A DNA stretch of 64,000 nucleotides from Rhodobacterales bacterium HKCCE2091 (GTDB taxonomy: Bacteria > Pseudomonadota > Alphaproteobacteria > Rhodobacterales > Rhodobacteraceae): positions 1 through 64,000 of the forward strand of contig WVSL01000009.1 in assembly GCA_015689685.1 (NCBI GenBank), in the 5' to 3' direction. The translations under genes were made by a program, and so were the position numbers. The notes under the pieces were generated by a model. That model saw only the letters and a list, made by a program, of their open reading frames with translations. It had not been told where the DNA came from and did no database searches. Numbering within the stretch: position 1 is the first letter of the stretch; each line of letters begins with the position of its first letter. This document shows, in pieces, positions 35,524 through 44,698 of this stretch.

Positions 35524-36597
35524 ATGAAACCGATCTATCGACTGCTCGGCGCGGCCGTCTTGGTGGTGTCCTTGTTCTGCGGCGGGGTGGCGTCGGCACA
35601 GGACGACACGCTTGTCTTCGCCACCGTCGACCGGCCGCCGTTCTCGATGCCGGGGCCGAACGGCGGACGCACCGGGTTCTCCATCGACCTGATGGAAGCG
35701 ATCGCGGGCGCGCTCGGGCGGGAGATCCGGTTCGAGACCGCCGCGAGCTTTCCCGACATGTTCGACGCGGTGATGTCCGGCCGCGCGGACGGGGCCATCG
35801 CCAACATCTCGATCACCGCCGCGCGCGAACGGACGATGGATTTCAGCCAGCCGATCTTCAGCTCCGGCCTGCAGATCATGGTGCCGGAAGAGGACGGAAC
35901 CGGGGCCTACATCTGGTCGCTGTTCAGCCGGGACGTGGCGATCGCGGTGGTGATCGCGCTCGGGCTCCTGTTCGGGGGCGGGCTCTTGATGTGGGTCTTC
36001 GAACGCAAGCGGCAGCCCTATTTCGACCGGCCGCTAAACGAGGCGCTGTTCCCGTCCTTCTGGTGGGCGCTGAACCTGATCGTGAACGGCGGGTTCGAGG
36101 AACGGATGCCGCAATCCCGCCCCGGCCGGGTGCTGGCGGTGGTTCTCGTGATCTCCAGCCTGTTCCTCGTCTCGGTCTTCGTCGCCTCGATCACCGCCTC
36201 GGTGACGGTGCAGGCGCTGAATTCCGAGGTGCGGGGCCTCGGCGATCTCGATGGCCAGCGGGTCGGCACCGTGTTCGGCTCCACAGCCGCCGAGTTCCTG
36301 GAGGTGCGGGAAATCCGGTACGACGGATACGACAGCCCGGCCGGGATGCTGGATGCCTTCGCGGAGGGCGATCTGGACGCGGTGTTCTTCGACGCGCCGA
36401 TCCTCGCCTATTACACCCAGACCGACGGCGCCGGGATCGCGCGCCTGCTGGAACGCGACTACCGTCCCGAGGATTACGGCATCGCGTTCCCGACCGGGTC
36501 CGGCTTGCGCGAGGACATCGACCAGACGCTTCTGCACCTGCGGGAAACGGGCGAGTACGACGCGCTCGTCGCCCGCTGGTTCGGCGGCGCGGGCTGA
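35524..36597 (+). CDS. Prokaryotic ionotropic-glutamate-receptor-like ligand-gated channel
   Basis: The 357-residue protein has a signal peptide (about 1-25), then a type 2 periplasmic binding lobe S1 (28-128) with the ligand Arg region SITAARERTMDF and conserved FSQP, a membrane helix (about 137-159), a re-entrant pore loop (SFWWALNLIVNGGFEERMP, 178-196), a second helix (201-224), SITASVTVQ (222-230), and lobe S2 (235-350). This S1-TM1-P-TM2-S2 order is that of GluR0-type channels. The pore sequence lacks the TVGYG potassium filter, so ion preference is unclear. It could also be a sensor only. ATG 35524 is chosen; the start 22 residues upstream precedes the signal peptide. Confidence 0.8.
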   Translation: MKPIYRLLGAAVLVVSLFCGGVASAQDDTLVFATVDRPPFSMPGPNGGRTGFSIDLMEAIAGALGREIRFETAASFPDMFDAVMSGRADGAIANISITAARERTMDFSQPIFSSGLQIMVPEEDGTGAYIWSLFSRDVAIAVVIALGLLFGGGLLMWVFERKRQPYFDRPLNEALFPSFWWALNLIVNGGFEERMPQSRPGRVLAVVLVISSLFLVSVFVASITASVTVQALNSEVRGLGDLDGQRVGTVFGSTAAEFLEVREIRYDGYDSPAGMLDAFAEGDLDAVFFDAPILAYYTQTDGAGIARLLERDYRPEDYGIAFPTGSGLREDIDQTLLHLRETGEYDALVARWFGGAG

Positions 36598-36600
36598 GCC

Positions 36601-37428
36601 TCAGTCGCGCAGAAGCTCGTTGATCGAGGTCTTGGCGCGGGTGCCCGCGTCAACCCGTTTCACGATCACAGCGCAGTAGAGGTTCACGCCGTTCTTCGAC
36701 GGCATCGACCCGGCCACGACGACCGACCCCGCCGGGACCTCGCCGTAGCTGACGTTGCCGGTCTCGCGGTCGACGATCTTAGTCGACTGGCCCAGGAACA
36801 CGCCCATGCCGAGCACCGAGCCCTCGCGGACGATGACGCCCTCGACGACCTCGGACCGCGCGCCGATGAAGCAGTTGTCCTCGATGATCGTCGGGCCCGC
36901 CTGCATCGGCTCCAGCACGCCACCGATGCCGACGCCGCCGGACAGGTGGACGTTCTTTCCGATCTGCGCGCAGGATCCGACCGTGGCCCAAGTGTCGACC
37001 ATCGTGCCACTGTCGACATAGGCGCCGAGGTTCACGAAGGACGGCATCAGCACCACGCCCGGCGCGATGTAGGCCGACCGCCGCACCACGCAGTTCGGCA
37101 CCGCGCGGAAGCCCGCAGCCTTCCACTCGCCCTCGCCCCAGTCCTTCCACTTGCTGTCGACCTTGTCCCACCACGCGCCGCCCTGCGGGCTGCCGGGCTG
37201 CATCTCCATGTCCTTCAGCCGGAAGCCGAGCAGCACGGCCTTCTTGGCCCACTGGTTGACGTGCCAGTCGCCGTTCTCCTGCCGTTCCGCGACGCGGAGG
37301 GTGCCGCCGTCGAGCGCATCCAGCGTCGTCTCGATCGCTTCGCGGGTCTCGCCGCCGGTCGCGGGCGTGATCGTGTCGCGGGCCTCCCAGGCGGCTTCGA
37401 TGGCGGTCTCGAGCGCGGCGTTCGACAT
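36601..37428 (-). CDS. dapD: Tetrahydrodipicolinate N-succinyltransferase
   Basis: DapD transfers succinyl from succinyl-CoA to tetrahydrodipicolinate in lysine/DAP synthesis. The 275-residue protein is full length with a left-handed beta-helix of hexapeptide repeats (region 105-230: [39 protein letters not shown]). ATG 37428 has GGAGGATCCCCCC immediately upstream, a strong ribosome site. It faces the channel gene tail to tail with 3 bases between stops. dapE and dapA are also in the window. Confidence 0.96.
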   Translation of the reverse strand: MSNAALETAIEAAWEARDTITPATGGETREAIETTLDALDGGTLRVAERQENGDWHVNQWAKKAVLLGFRLKDMEMQPGSPQGGAWWDKVDSKWKDWGEGEWKAAGFRAVPNCVVRRSAYIAPGVVLMPSFVNLGAYVDSGTMVDTWATVGSCAQIGKNVHLSGGVGIGGVLEPMQAGPTIIEDNCFIGARSEVVEGVIVREGSVLGMGVFLGQSTKIVDRETGNVSYGEVPAGSVVVAGSMPSKNGVNLYCAVIVKRVDAGTRAKTSINELLRD

Positions 37429-37563
37429 GGGGGGATCCTCCGGGTGCGTGCGTGTCGCGCGTCCGATTACAGGCGCGGCCCCGGTTGGGCAAGCGCCGCC
37501 GCCGCATGGACAGTCGCGCCCGTCGATGTCATCACCGGGGACGACCGAGAGACCGGAGACAGA

Positions 37564-38400
37564 ATGACCAGCGACCCGCGCCACCCGCTCCGCGATGCCC
37601 ACGAGGATATCGTTTCGAGCCGCCACGTGTCGGACAGCCCGCAGGCCAATTCACAGGCCTACCGGCTCGCCTTCGCCGATCCCGACTTCCTGTGCCGTGA
37701 CGAACTCAGGCCCGTGCGGCTGCAACTCGAACTGCTGAAACCGCAACTCGAGATGGACGAACGCGGCATCGTGTCGACCGTGGTGCTGTTCGGCGGCGCG
37801 CGGATCCGCGAGCCCGGCACCCCCGCGCCGACCGAGGCGCTGGCGGAGATGAGCAAGTATTACGCCGAGGCACGCGATTTCGCCCGGCTCGTCACCGAGC
37901 GGAGCGTGGAGACCGGCTGCACCGAGAACGTCATCGTCACCGGCGGCGGCCCCGGCGTGATGGAGGCCGGGAACCGCGGCGCGGCGGATGCCGGCGGCTG
38001 TTCCATCGGCCTGAACATCGTGCTGCCGCACGAGCAGGTCCCGAACCCCTACGTCACGCCGGAACTGTGCTTCAACTTCCACTACTTCGGCATCCGCAAG
38101 ATGCACTTCCTGCTGCGGGCCCGGGCCATCGCGGTGTTTCCCGGCGGGTTCGGCACGCTGGACGAGTTGTTCGAAAGCCTGACGCTGATCCAGACCGGGC
38201 GGATGGAACAGGTGCCGGTTCTGCTCTTCGGGGAATCGTTCTGGCGCGAGGTCATCAACCTCGACGCGCTGGTGAAGGCCGGAACCATCTCGCCCGCCGA
38301 TCTCGACCTGTTCAGCTTCGTCGAAACCGCCGAACAGGCGCTGAAGGTGATCGACGGCTGGACCTACTCGGGCAAGCGCAGCGACATCCCCGGCCGCTAA
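37564..38400 (+). CDS. LOG-family Rossmann-fold protein (TIGR00730-like)
   Basis: The 278-residue protein has the two LOG signatures [14 protein letters not shown] (phosphate/nucleotide binding) and [13 protein letters not shown], characteristic of cytokinin riboside 5'-monophosphate phosphoribohydrolase-like enzymes. In bacteria they release a base from purine nucleotides. It has an extra N-terminal 60-70 residues relative to the shortest members. ATG 37564 is preceded by GAGACAG; an upstream frame is a shadow of dapD. The stop overlaps that of the convergent grxC gene. Confidence 0.87.
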   Translation: MTSDPRHPLRDAHEDIVSSRHVSDSPQANSQAYRLAFADPDFLCRDELRPVRLQLELLKPQLEMDERGIVSTVVLFGGARIREPGTPAPTEALAEMSKYYAEARDFARLVTERSVETGCTENVIVTGGGPGVMEAGNRGAADAGGCSIGLNIVLPHEQVPNPYVTPELCFNFHYFGIRKMHFLLRARAIAVFPGGFGTLDELFESLTLIQTGRMEQVPVLLFGESFWREVINLDALVKAGTISPADLDLFSFVETAEQALKVIDGWTYSGKRSDIPGR

Positions 38401-38654
38401 CCGGCGAGCAGCGGGTCAAGCTTGCCCTGCCGGTCGAGCGCGGCGATGTCGTCGTAGCCGCCGACATGGGTGCCGCCGATGAAGATCTGCGGAACCGTGT
38501 GGCGGCCGTTGGCGCGACCCATCATCTCCTGCCGCTTGTCCGGCGTGCGCATCACGTCGATCTCGGTGAACTCGGCGCCTTTCGCGTTCAGAAGCCGCTT
38601 GGCGGCGTGGCAGTAGCCGCAAAGCGGCGTGGTGTAGATCTCGATCGGGGCCAT
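38397..38654 (-). CDS. grxC: Glutaredoxin 3
   Basis: GrxC reduces protein and ribonucleotide-reductase disulfides with glutathione. The 85-residue protein has the dithiol active site LCGYCH (Cys12/Cys15), the cis-Pro loop TVPQIFIGGTHVGG and is a typical single-domain glutaredoxin. ATG 38654 is the standard start (MAPIEIYTT). It is followed upstream by comF on the same strand with 32 bases between, a common alphaproteobacterial arrangement. Confidence 0.95.
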   Translation of the reverse strand: MAPIEIYTTPLCGYCHAAKRLLNAKGAEFTEIDVMRTPDKRQEMMGRANGRHTVPQIFIGGTHVGGYDDIAALDRQGKLDPLLAG

Positions 38655-38686
38655 CTGGGCATCCTTCGTATCGCTTGACCCCGTAT

Positions 38687-39412
38687 CTAGGTCTCGCGGG
38701 CCACCCGTGCCAGTGCGATCACGGAAACCGACCGTGCACCGGCGCACCGCGCGGCATGGGTCGCGGCAGCGAAGGTTGCGCCCGATGTCATGACGTCGTC
38801 CACGATCACCACGTCACGCCCGGACAGGAGCGCCCCCCGCCGCCGGTGCGGCGCGATGGCGCCGTCGAGGATGCGGGCCCGGTCCTCGCGCGTGCGGCCA
38901 TCGAGGCTCGGCGTATGGCGGATGCGGACGAGCGCGTCCGGGACCGCGCCTGCGCCCGCCGCCCGCGCCAATGCCTGCGACAGCAGGGCGGACTGGTTGT
39001 ATCGACGTTTCAGAAGCCGCCAGCGCGACAGCGGCACGGGAACCACCACGGTCTCGGGCGTCACGATCCCCCGCCCCGCCCGCAGGAGCCACGGCCCCGC
39101 CGCGCGCGCGATCTCGGCCCGGTCGCCGTGTTTCAGCCCGAGCACGAGGCGGCGCCCCGTTCCCTCGTAGAGAAACGCCGCCCGGCCGTGTTCCCACGGC
39201 CTCGGCGTCGCGCGGCACTCGTCGCATTCCACCCGTTCCCCCGGCGCGGCCTCGCCCGGAAGGGGCGCACCGCAGGCGTCGCAGATCGTTGCGTGGATGA
39301 AGGCGGTGCCGGACCAGCAATCGGGGCAGAGACCGAAATCGGTCGTCACGGACCCGCCGCAGCCGAGGCATTCGGGCGGAAACACCGCATGCAGAGCCGT
39401 TTGCAATCCCAT
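38687..39412 (-). CDS. comF: ComF-family phosphoribosyltransferase-like protein
   Basis: The 241-residue protein has an N-terminal double zinc ribbon (CLGCGG, CPDC, CDACG, CDEC motifs within residues 15-68) and a C-terminal phosphoribosyltransferase fold with the PRPP loop VVIVDDVMTSGAT. ComF is linked to DNA uptake in naturally competent bacteria, but in this group its role is not proven. It lies upstream of grxC on the same strand and divergent from the NDUFAF5-like gene with a 49-base gap. Confidence 0.92.
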   Translation of the reverse strand: MGLQTALHAVFPPECLGCGGSVTTDFGLCPDCWSGTAFIHATICDACGAPLPGEAAPGERVECDECRATPRPWEHGRAAFLYEGTGRRLVLGLKHGDRAEIARAAGPWLLRAGRGIVTPETVVVPVPLSRWRLLKRRYNQSALLSQALARAAGAGAVPDALVRIRHTPSLDGRTREDRARILDGAIAPHRRRGALLSGRDVVIVDDVMTSGATFAAATHAARCAGARSVSVIALARVARET

Positions 39413-39461
39413 ACCTTGCCCCTAAGTTGCCCCGCAAACCGCAGGAGAGGCCGCAGGCGCG

Positions 39462-40310
39462 ATGCCCGAGGTTCCAGCCCGGACCAGACCAGACCTGTTC
39501 GATCCGAAGGCCCGCGAACGGGCCCTCGCCCGCGCGCGTCCGGAAACCGCCCGGTTCCTGCACGACATCGCCCGCGACGAGATCGAGGAGAGACTCGCCG
39601 AGGTTAACAGAACCTTTACGGCGCCGGCGGTCGTGACCGATCATCCCGGGCTCTGGTCGGATCTCCTGCCCGGCGCGCGGGTCGTCGCGGCAAGCCCGGT
39701 GCTGGAACTGGAACCCGGCGCGCATGACCTCGTCCTGCACGCGATGTCGCTGCACTGGGCCGAGGATCCGGTTGGGCAGATCGTCCAGTCCGCCCGCGCG
39801 TTGCAGCCCGACGGGCTCTTCCTTGCCGTGTCGCTCGGGGGCGAGACGCTGTCCGAACTGCGCGCGGTGCTCGGCCAGGCGGAATCCGAGGTGATGGCAG
39901 GGATCAGCCCCCGCGTCGCGCCGATGGCCGAGATCCGCGACCTGGGCGCGCTGATCGGCCGGGCGGGCCTCGCCCTGCCGGTGGCCGATTCCCTTCGCCT
40001 CGCCGCCAGCTACGCCGACCTGCCCGCGCTCGCCCGCGACCTGCGCGCGATGGGGGAGACCAACGCGATCGCCGCGCGCCTGCGCCGTCCGACACCCCGG
40101 GCGCTGTTCGACCGCGCCGGCGCGCTTTATGCCCGGGCCTTCCCGGCCGATGACGGACGGCTGCGGGCGACCTACGAACTGGTGTTCCTGACCGGCTGGA
40201 AACCGCACGAAAGCCAGCCGCGCGCGCTCAGGCCCGGCAGTGCCGAGGCACGGCTGGCGGACGCCCTGAACGCGACCGAATTCGACGAGACCGGAGGCAC
40301 GAGGGAATGA
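39462..40310 (+). CDS. NDUFAF5/BioC-like SAM-methyltransferase-fold protein
   Basis: The 282-residue protein starts with the family pattern PDLFDPKARERALARA and has HAMSLHWAEDPVGQIVQSA, the LxxW region typical of bacterial homologues of NDUFAF5 (a complex I assembly factor). The SAM motif I is degenerate (LLPGARVVAASPV, lacking a clear G-x-G-x-G), so binding cannot be assumed. ATG 39462 follows GGAGAGG. Its stop overlaps hemH (ATGA). The comF-grxC neighbours are commonly conserved with it. Confidence 0.82.
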   Translation: MPEVPARTRPDLFDPKARERALARARPETARFLHDIARDEIEERLAEVNRTFTAPAVVTDHPGLWSDLLPGARVVAASPVLELEPGAHDLVLHAMSLHWAEDPVGQIVQSARALQPDGLFLAVSLGGETLSELRAVLGQAESEVMAGISPRVAPMAEIRDLGALIGRAGLALPVADSLRLAASYADLPALARDLRAMGETNAIAARLRRPTPRALFDRAGALYARAFPADDGRLRATYELVFLTGWKPHESQPRALRPGSAEARLADALNATEFDETGGTRE

Positions 40311-41377
40311 ATATGATGGCCAACCGCAAGTCGGGCGACGATCTTCCCCACGCGCCCGCCGACCACCCGAAGATCCGGTTCGGCCGGACCGGCATCCTCG
40401 TCGCCAACCTCGGCACGCCCGACGGGACCGATTACTGGTCGATGCGCCGCTACCTGTCGGAATTCCTGTCCGACCGCCGGGTGATCGACTACGCGCCGTG
40501 GAAGTGGCAGCCGCTCCTGCAGCTGGTGATCCTGTCCAAGCGGCCCTTCACCTCCGGCGCGGCCTACCGGTCGATCTGGAACACCGAGGCCGACGAAAGC
40601 CCGCTGATGACGATCACGAAGGACCAGGTCGCGAAGCTGACCGCGCGGATGGCCGAACGCTTCGGGGACGACGTGGTGGTGGATTTCGCCATGCGCTACG
40701 GCAACCCGTCGACGAAATCGAAGGTCGACGCGCTGATCGCGCAGGGTTGCACCCGCATCCTGTTCTTCCCGCTCTACCCGCAATACGCCGGTGCGACCTC
40801 GGCCACGGCCTGCGACCAGTTCTTCCGCGCGCTGATGGACGTGAAATGGCAGCCCGCGGCGCGCGTGGTGGAGCCCTATTTCGAACATCCGCTCTATATC
40901 GAGGCGCTGGCGCAGTCGGTGGAACGCGCCTATCCCGGCGACGCGCGGCCCGACGTGCTGGTCTGTTCCTATCACGGCCTGCCGGAACGTTACCTGACCG
41001 AGGGCGACCCGTATCACTGCCAGTGCCAGAAGACGACGCGGCTCCTGCGGGAGCGGCTCGGATGGGAACCGGAGCGGGTCATCACCACGTTCCAGTCGAA
41101 GTTCGGGCCCGAGGAATGGCTGAAGCCCTACACCGTCGAGGAAGTCGCGCGGCAGGCGCAGGCGGGCCGAAAGAAGATCGCGGTCTGCGCGCCCGCCTTC
41201 TCCGCCGACTGCATCGAGACGCTGGAGGAGATCAACGAGGAGATCCGCGAAAGCTTCGAGCACGCGGGCGGGGAAAGCTTCACCTACATCCCGTGCCTCA
41301 ACGACGACGACGCCCATATCGAGGCGCTCGCCGCGGTGATCGAGACCAACCTGCGCGGGTGGATCGAACCGGCCTGA
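40307..41377 (+). CDS. hemH: Ferrochelatase
   Basis: HemH inserts Fe2+ into protoporphyrin IX to make heme. The 356-residue protein has the catalytic region SYHGLPERYLTEGDPYHCQC and CAPAFSADCIETLEEI, plus the N-terminal GILVANLGTPDG. Overlap with the preceding gene's TGA (ATGA) indicates coupling; an ATG at 40313 is an alternative start. The extra C-terminal cysteines near 200-220 resemble those of alphaproteobacterial enzymes that can bind an iron-sulfur cluster, though this is not certain. Confidence 0.96.
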   Translation: MNMMANRKSGDDLPHAPADHPKIRFGRTGILVANLGTPDGTDYWSMRRYLSEFLSDRRVIDYAPWKWQPLLQLVILSKRPFTSGAAYRSIWNTEADESPLMTITKDQVAKLTARMAERFGDDVVVDFAMRYGNPSTKSKVDALIAQGCTRILFFPLYPQYAGATSATACDQFFRALMDVKWQPAARVVEPYFEHPLYIEALAQSVERAYPGDARPDVLVCSYHGLPERYLTEGDPYHCQCQKTTRLLRERLGWEPERVITTFQSKFGPEEWLKPYTVEEVARQAQAGRKKIAVCAPAFSADCIETLEEINEEIRESFEHAGGESFTYIPCLNDDDAHIEALAAVIETNLRGWIEPA

Positions 41378-41379
41378 GC

Positions 41380-41724
41380 CTAGCTGCGGCCGGTTTCCAC
41401 GAACAGGAACTGCCGCGCCTCGTCGCCGTGCCCGAGGGTGGAGACGGCGAAGCGCGCGGGTTTCCCGCCGCGATAGGTCAGGTCCATCGGCGTGCGGGCG
41501 GCGGCCGTCCCGACGATCGCGGCATCCTCGCCCTCGAACACCTCTGACAGGCGCGGGCCGGCATCGCGGCAGGGTGCGTGGCGCGGTTGCATCCGGTCAC
41601 GCGCCGCGCCGTTGGCGGCCAGCACGACGCCGGCGTCGTTCACGAGGAACGCGGCGACGGGAAGGGATTCGAAGGCGCCTTCGAAATCGGGCAGGGAGGC
41701 GCGGAAATTTCCGATGAAACTCAT
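41380..41724 (-). CDS. Small PAS-domain protein
   Basis: The 114-residue product has the PAS core pattern FESLPVAAFLVNDAGVVLAA (about 18-37) and the closing strands LTYRGGKPARFAVS and ARQFLFVETG. No output domain is attached, so it is a stand-alone sensor or interaction domain. ATG 41724 with GGAG ten bases upstream is preferred to an in-frame start 19 residues earlier. It converges with hemH (2 bases between stops) and lies 146 bases downstream of the LacI-family gene on the same strand, with an AT-rich gap between. Confidence 0.75.
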   Translation of the reverse strand: MSFIGNFRASLPDFEGAFESLPVAAFLVNDAGVVLAANGAARDRMQPRHAPCRDAGPRLSEVFEGEDAAIVGTAAARTPMDLTYRGGKPARFAVSTLGHGDEARQFLFVETGRS

Positions 41725-41870
41725 TGATCGAGACTCCGGGGCCGTAATGCGGAACTGCGGCCAGTCGTGGCACATCCGCACGACATGTAAGCCAAGGAAT
41801 TGCGAAATTACTAAGGCAGTCGCTAAAATTTGTGGACAGGCTGGAAACGGTGCGTGCGTCCGCGCCCCGA

Positions 41871-42896
41871 TCAGGGCCGGGCGCGAATGGTGTCGCCGGG
41901 CAGGAACACCGGGTCGAGCGACAGCTTCTCCTCGGTCAGTTCGCCTGCCTGCACCAGTTCCGCCGCTGACCGGCCGATGTCGCGGCGGCGGCTGTCCATC
42001 GTCGCGATCCGCATCGGCAGGCCCTCCAGCATCTCGAAGGAGTTGAACCCGGCCAGCCCGATGTCGTCGGGGATGCGCATCCCCTTCGCGAGGCAGTAGA
42101 GCAGCCCTCCGGCGGCGTTCATGTCGGTGTTGTAGTAGAGGAAATCGAGATCGGGCGTCCGCGACAGCAAAGCCTCGGTGATCCGCCGCCCGGTGCCGAA
42201 GCCCGACGCCCCGTCGTAGAGGATGCGGTCGGCGAGCGTCAGCCCGGCCTCCGCCAGCCCTTCCTCGAAACCCTTCAGCCGCTTGTGGGCACGGTGGTCG
42301 GCGAAGTTCGACGCGCCGAGGTAGCCGATCCGGGTGTAGCCGCGCGCCGCGATCTCGCGGGCGGTCTCGCGGCCGGCGTCGACGTGGCTGATCCCGACTG
42401 CCGCCGCCACGGGGTCGCCGTCGAGATCCATCACCTCGATCACCGGGATCCCGGCCGCCCGCATCATCGCGCGGCTGGCCTCGGTGTGTTCGAGGCCGGC
42501 GACGATCAGGCCCGACGGGCGCCAGGACAGCATTTCGTAGATCACCCGTTCCTCGCGCTCGGGGTCGTATTTCGACGTGCCGACGACGGGTTGCAGCGGG
42601 GTTTCATCGAGGATGTCGCCGATCCCCGCCAGCACGTCGGGGAACACCATGTTCGACAGCGAGGGGATGATGACCCCGACGAGGTTGACCCGGCTGGAGG
42701 CCAGCGCGCCCGCGATCTTGTTCGGGACGTAGCCGAGCCGCCTTGCGGCCTCGAACACGCGCTTGCGGGTGCCGGCGGACACGTCGTCGCGGTTCCGAAG
42801 GACCCGGCTGACGGTCATCTCCGAAACCCCGGCGGCCTCGGCCACGTCGCGCAATGTCAGGTGTGGCTTGCCGTCGAAAGGATTGCGTCCGCGCAA
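41871..42896 (-). CDS. LacI/GntR-like transcriptional repressor
   Basis: The 341-residue protein has a LacI helix-turn-helix at about 13-45 (TLRDVAEAAGVSEMTVSRVL), a hinge, and the PBP1-like effector domain (VNLVGVIIPSLSNMVFPDVL). The pattern (NKIAGALASSRVNLV) is like gluconate repressor GntR. The only available start near the family N-terminus is TTG 42896, after an AGGGACAGGG stretch. No gluconate kinase or transport gene is nearby, so its target is encoded elsewhere or unclear. Confidence 0.9.
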   Translation of the reverse strand: MRGRNPFDGKPHLTLRDVAEAAGVSEMTVSRVLRNRDDVSAGTRKRVFEAARRLGYVPNKIAGALASSRVNLVGVIIPSLSNMVFPDVLAGIGDILDETPLQPVVGTSKYDPEREERVIYEMLSWRPSGLIVAGLEHTEASRAMMRAAGIPVIEVMDLDGDPVAAAVGISHVDAGRETAREIAARGYTRIGYLGASNFADHRAHKRLKGFEEGLAEAGLTLADRILYDGASGFGTGRRITEALLSRTPDLDFLYYNTDMNAAGGLLYCLAKGMRIPDDIGLAGFNSFEMLEGLPMRIATMDSRRRDIGRSAAELVQAGELTEEKLSLDPVFLPGDTIRARP

Positions 42897-43006
42897 AGGC
42901 CCTGTCCCTAAGTCCCCGTAACCCCGTTGTTACGCGGGAAACCCCGCCCCGCCAAGGGGCCGGGGCGCTTGCGAAGCGCGGCAAAACCGGCCAAGGGTGA
43001 ACCCGC

Positions 43007-43083
43007 GGCCCCGTGGCTCAACTGGATAGAGCAGCCCCCTCCTAAGGGGCAGGTTGCAGGTTCGAATCCTGCCGGGGTCACCA
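43007..43083 (+). tRNA. tRNA-Arg (anticodon CCT)
   Basis: A 77-base cloverleaf is seen: acceptor GGCCCCG paired with CGGGGTC, D-stem GCTC/GAGC, anticodon stem GCCCC/GGGGC with loop CTCCTAA (anticodon CCT at 43041-43043, reading AGG), T-stem GCAGG/CCTGC around TTCGAAT, discriminator A and encoded CCA at 43081-43083. Folded by eye; no integrase or attachment-like duplication is seen next to it. Confidence 0.95.
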
Positions 43084-43087
43084 GTTT

Positions 43088-44257
43088 TCAGACCTGGCGC
43101 AGCAATCCCTCGCGGATCAGCCGCCGCGCGAGCACGAGTTTGCCGTCGTCGTCGAGATCGCCGGGCAGGTCGCGAACCGCCGTTCCGTCGGCGGCGAGCG
43201 CGGCGCGCAGCGCGGGTTCGGCGTGGTCGGGGAAAGTGAGCTCCGCCCCCTGGCAGATCAGCCGGACCTCTCCCGGCCCGGCGGGGGCGAGATCCCAGAT
43301 CAGGTCCGGCCGGGCGGCGATCCGGCTGTCGGGCGTCAGCGCGTCGAGGCGGGCGGCTTCCAGCACCTGCCCTTCGACCCTAGACAGCCGGTTAGAGACG
43401 AAATCCGCGCGGAACGCGTCGATGGCGGGGGCGTAGGGCGCAGCAGAAAGCCGGGCCAGGAGGTCGCGGAACACCGACTCCGCCCCCGCCCGGATGGTGT
43501 CGTCGGCGGCGAAGCCGGGGGGCAGCGCGCGCCGGAAGGTAGGGTCGGCGGCTGCGGCCTGCACCACGGTCTCCGCCAGCAGGTCCGCCCACGTCCGGAA
43601 CATCAGCCCGGTGGTGATGTGCAGCGACGGCGCCTCCCCGACCGTCGCGGCGGCGTGCGCGAGGCCGCGAGGGATGTAGGCGGTGTCGCCCGGACCGAGC
43701 GTGAAACGCGCGGTTTCAGCCCCGACATCGGTGCCGGGGCTGAAACCCTGGCTTGGCAGCGGAAGCTCCACGGGCGTTCCGTAGATCCGCCACTCCTTCC
43801 GCCCCGCGATCTGCAGCACCAGCACGTCGTGGCTGTCGTAGTGCGGCGCGAAGCCCTGCGCCCCGGCCGGCGTCAGGTAGGCGTTGGTCTGGACCCGCGC
43901 GGACAGGTCGGCCTCCATCGCGCGGGTGAAGGCGCCGAGCGGGCCAAGCCGGTTCTGCAACCCGCTGAGAACGATGGTGGCACCACGGGCAAAGGCATCG
44001 GCGACGCGCGCGGGATCGGCCGGCGCGCCCGGCGCGACCGCCGCGGCGTCGTGGTCGGTCTCGCCGGCGAGCGTCAGGTCCGGCGGGCCGAGCCCCATCG
44101 TCGTCACCACGCGGTCGACGGTCTCGAGGTCGAGAAGCCCGGCGTAATACCCCGGGTCGTTCCGCGTCAGCACCAGCGGCCGGGTTTCGAAGTAATCGGA
44201 CAGGAACACCGCGCGCGGCGTCGGCGCGATCGTCCAGTCGAAACCCCTGCGCTGCAT
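43088..44257 (-). CDS. JmjC/cupin ribosomal-oxygenase-like protein
   Basis: The 389-residue protein has the double-stranded beta-helix iron site: His139 and Asp141 in FAPHYDSHDV and the distal His201 in IPRGLAHAA. QIAGRKEWRIYG follows as in YcfD/RoxA-type 2-oxoglutarate oxygenases that hydroxylate ribosomal proteins. The C-terminal third is a helical/winged extension, as in that family. ATG 44257 has GGAGGAA upstream; an ATG 12 residues earlier is less supported. It lies directly after the tRNA-Arg on the opposite strand. Confidence 0.87.
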   Translation of the reverse strand: MQRRGFDWTIAPTPRAVFLSDYFETRPLVLTRNDPGYYAGLLDLETVDRVVTTMGLGPPDLTLAGETDHDAAAVAPGAPADPARVADAFARGATIVLSGLQNRLGPLGAFTRAMEADLSARVQTNAYLTPAGAQGFAPHYDSHDVLVLQIAGRKEWRIYGTPVELPLPSQGFSPGTDVGAETARFTLGPGDTAYIPRGLAHAAATVGEAPSLHITTGLMFRTWADLLAETVVQAAAADPTFRRALPPGFAADDTIRAGAESVFRDLLARLSAAPYAPAIDAFRADFVSNRLSRVEGQVLEAARLDALTPDSRIAARPDLIWDLAPAGPGEVRLICQGAELTFPDHAEPALRAALAADGTAVRDLPGDLDDDGKLVLARRLIREGLLRQV

Positions 44258-44360
44258 CCCGTTCCTCCGCGCCACAGGGGCCGACAACATCACGACGCGG
44301 CGAGTTGACGCAAGGGGTGGCCGGGCCTAGTGTCGCGCCCGTTTCCACGGAGCAGCCCCG

Positions 44361-44627
44361 ATGACCCGCAAGACGCTGAAGGACGACGACATCCGGACCC
44401 GGCCCGCGCCGGGCCGCCGCCGCGTCCTGGGTCTCATAGCCGCCGGTGCGGCGGGTCTCGCCGGTCCGGCGCAGGCGCAGGGCGTGACCGATGCCGACGA
44501 CGGTGCCTGGGCCGACCGGAACGGCTGCGGGCGCGGCGCGGGCGGCACCTATTCCGGGCTGACCGACCAGGATGACGGCGCGATCACCGATTCAGGCGGC
44601 TACGGGCGCGGCGAACCCGGCTGCTGA
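44361..44627 (+). CDS. Tat-type exported small protein with two TDxDDG repeats
   Basis: The 88-residue product has a twin-arginine-like signal (GRRRVLGLIAAGAAGLAGPA, cleavage near AQA). The mature 48 residues hold two imperfect copies of the pattern TD-x-DDG-(x)n-G-x-GRG: TDADDGAWADRNGCGRG and TDQDDGAITDSGGYGRG, each rich in Asp and Gly, with one Cys in the first copy and one at the C-terminus. The Asp pattern could bind a metal. I do not recognise the family by name. It stands between divergent genes with a 103-base upstream gap. Confidence 0.65.
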   Translation: MTRKTLKDDDIRTRPAPGRRRVLGLIAAGAAGLAGPAQAQGVTDADDGAWADRNGCGRGAGGTYSGLTDQDDGAITDSGGYGRGEPGC

Positions 44628-44698
44628 GCGCCATCACATCCGCGCGAGCCGGCCGTTTCACGCGTGCCACCGCCGCCCGAAAGGTTAGTTTGCCGGTC

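Noticed and set aside
43007-43083. tRNA-Arg as an integration site
   Set aside because: No integrase, recombinase or duplicated tRNA 3' end is seen nearby, and flanking genes are of ordinary composition.
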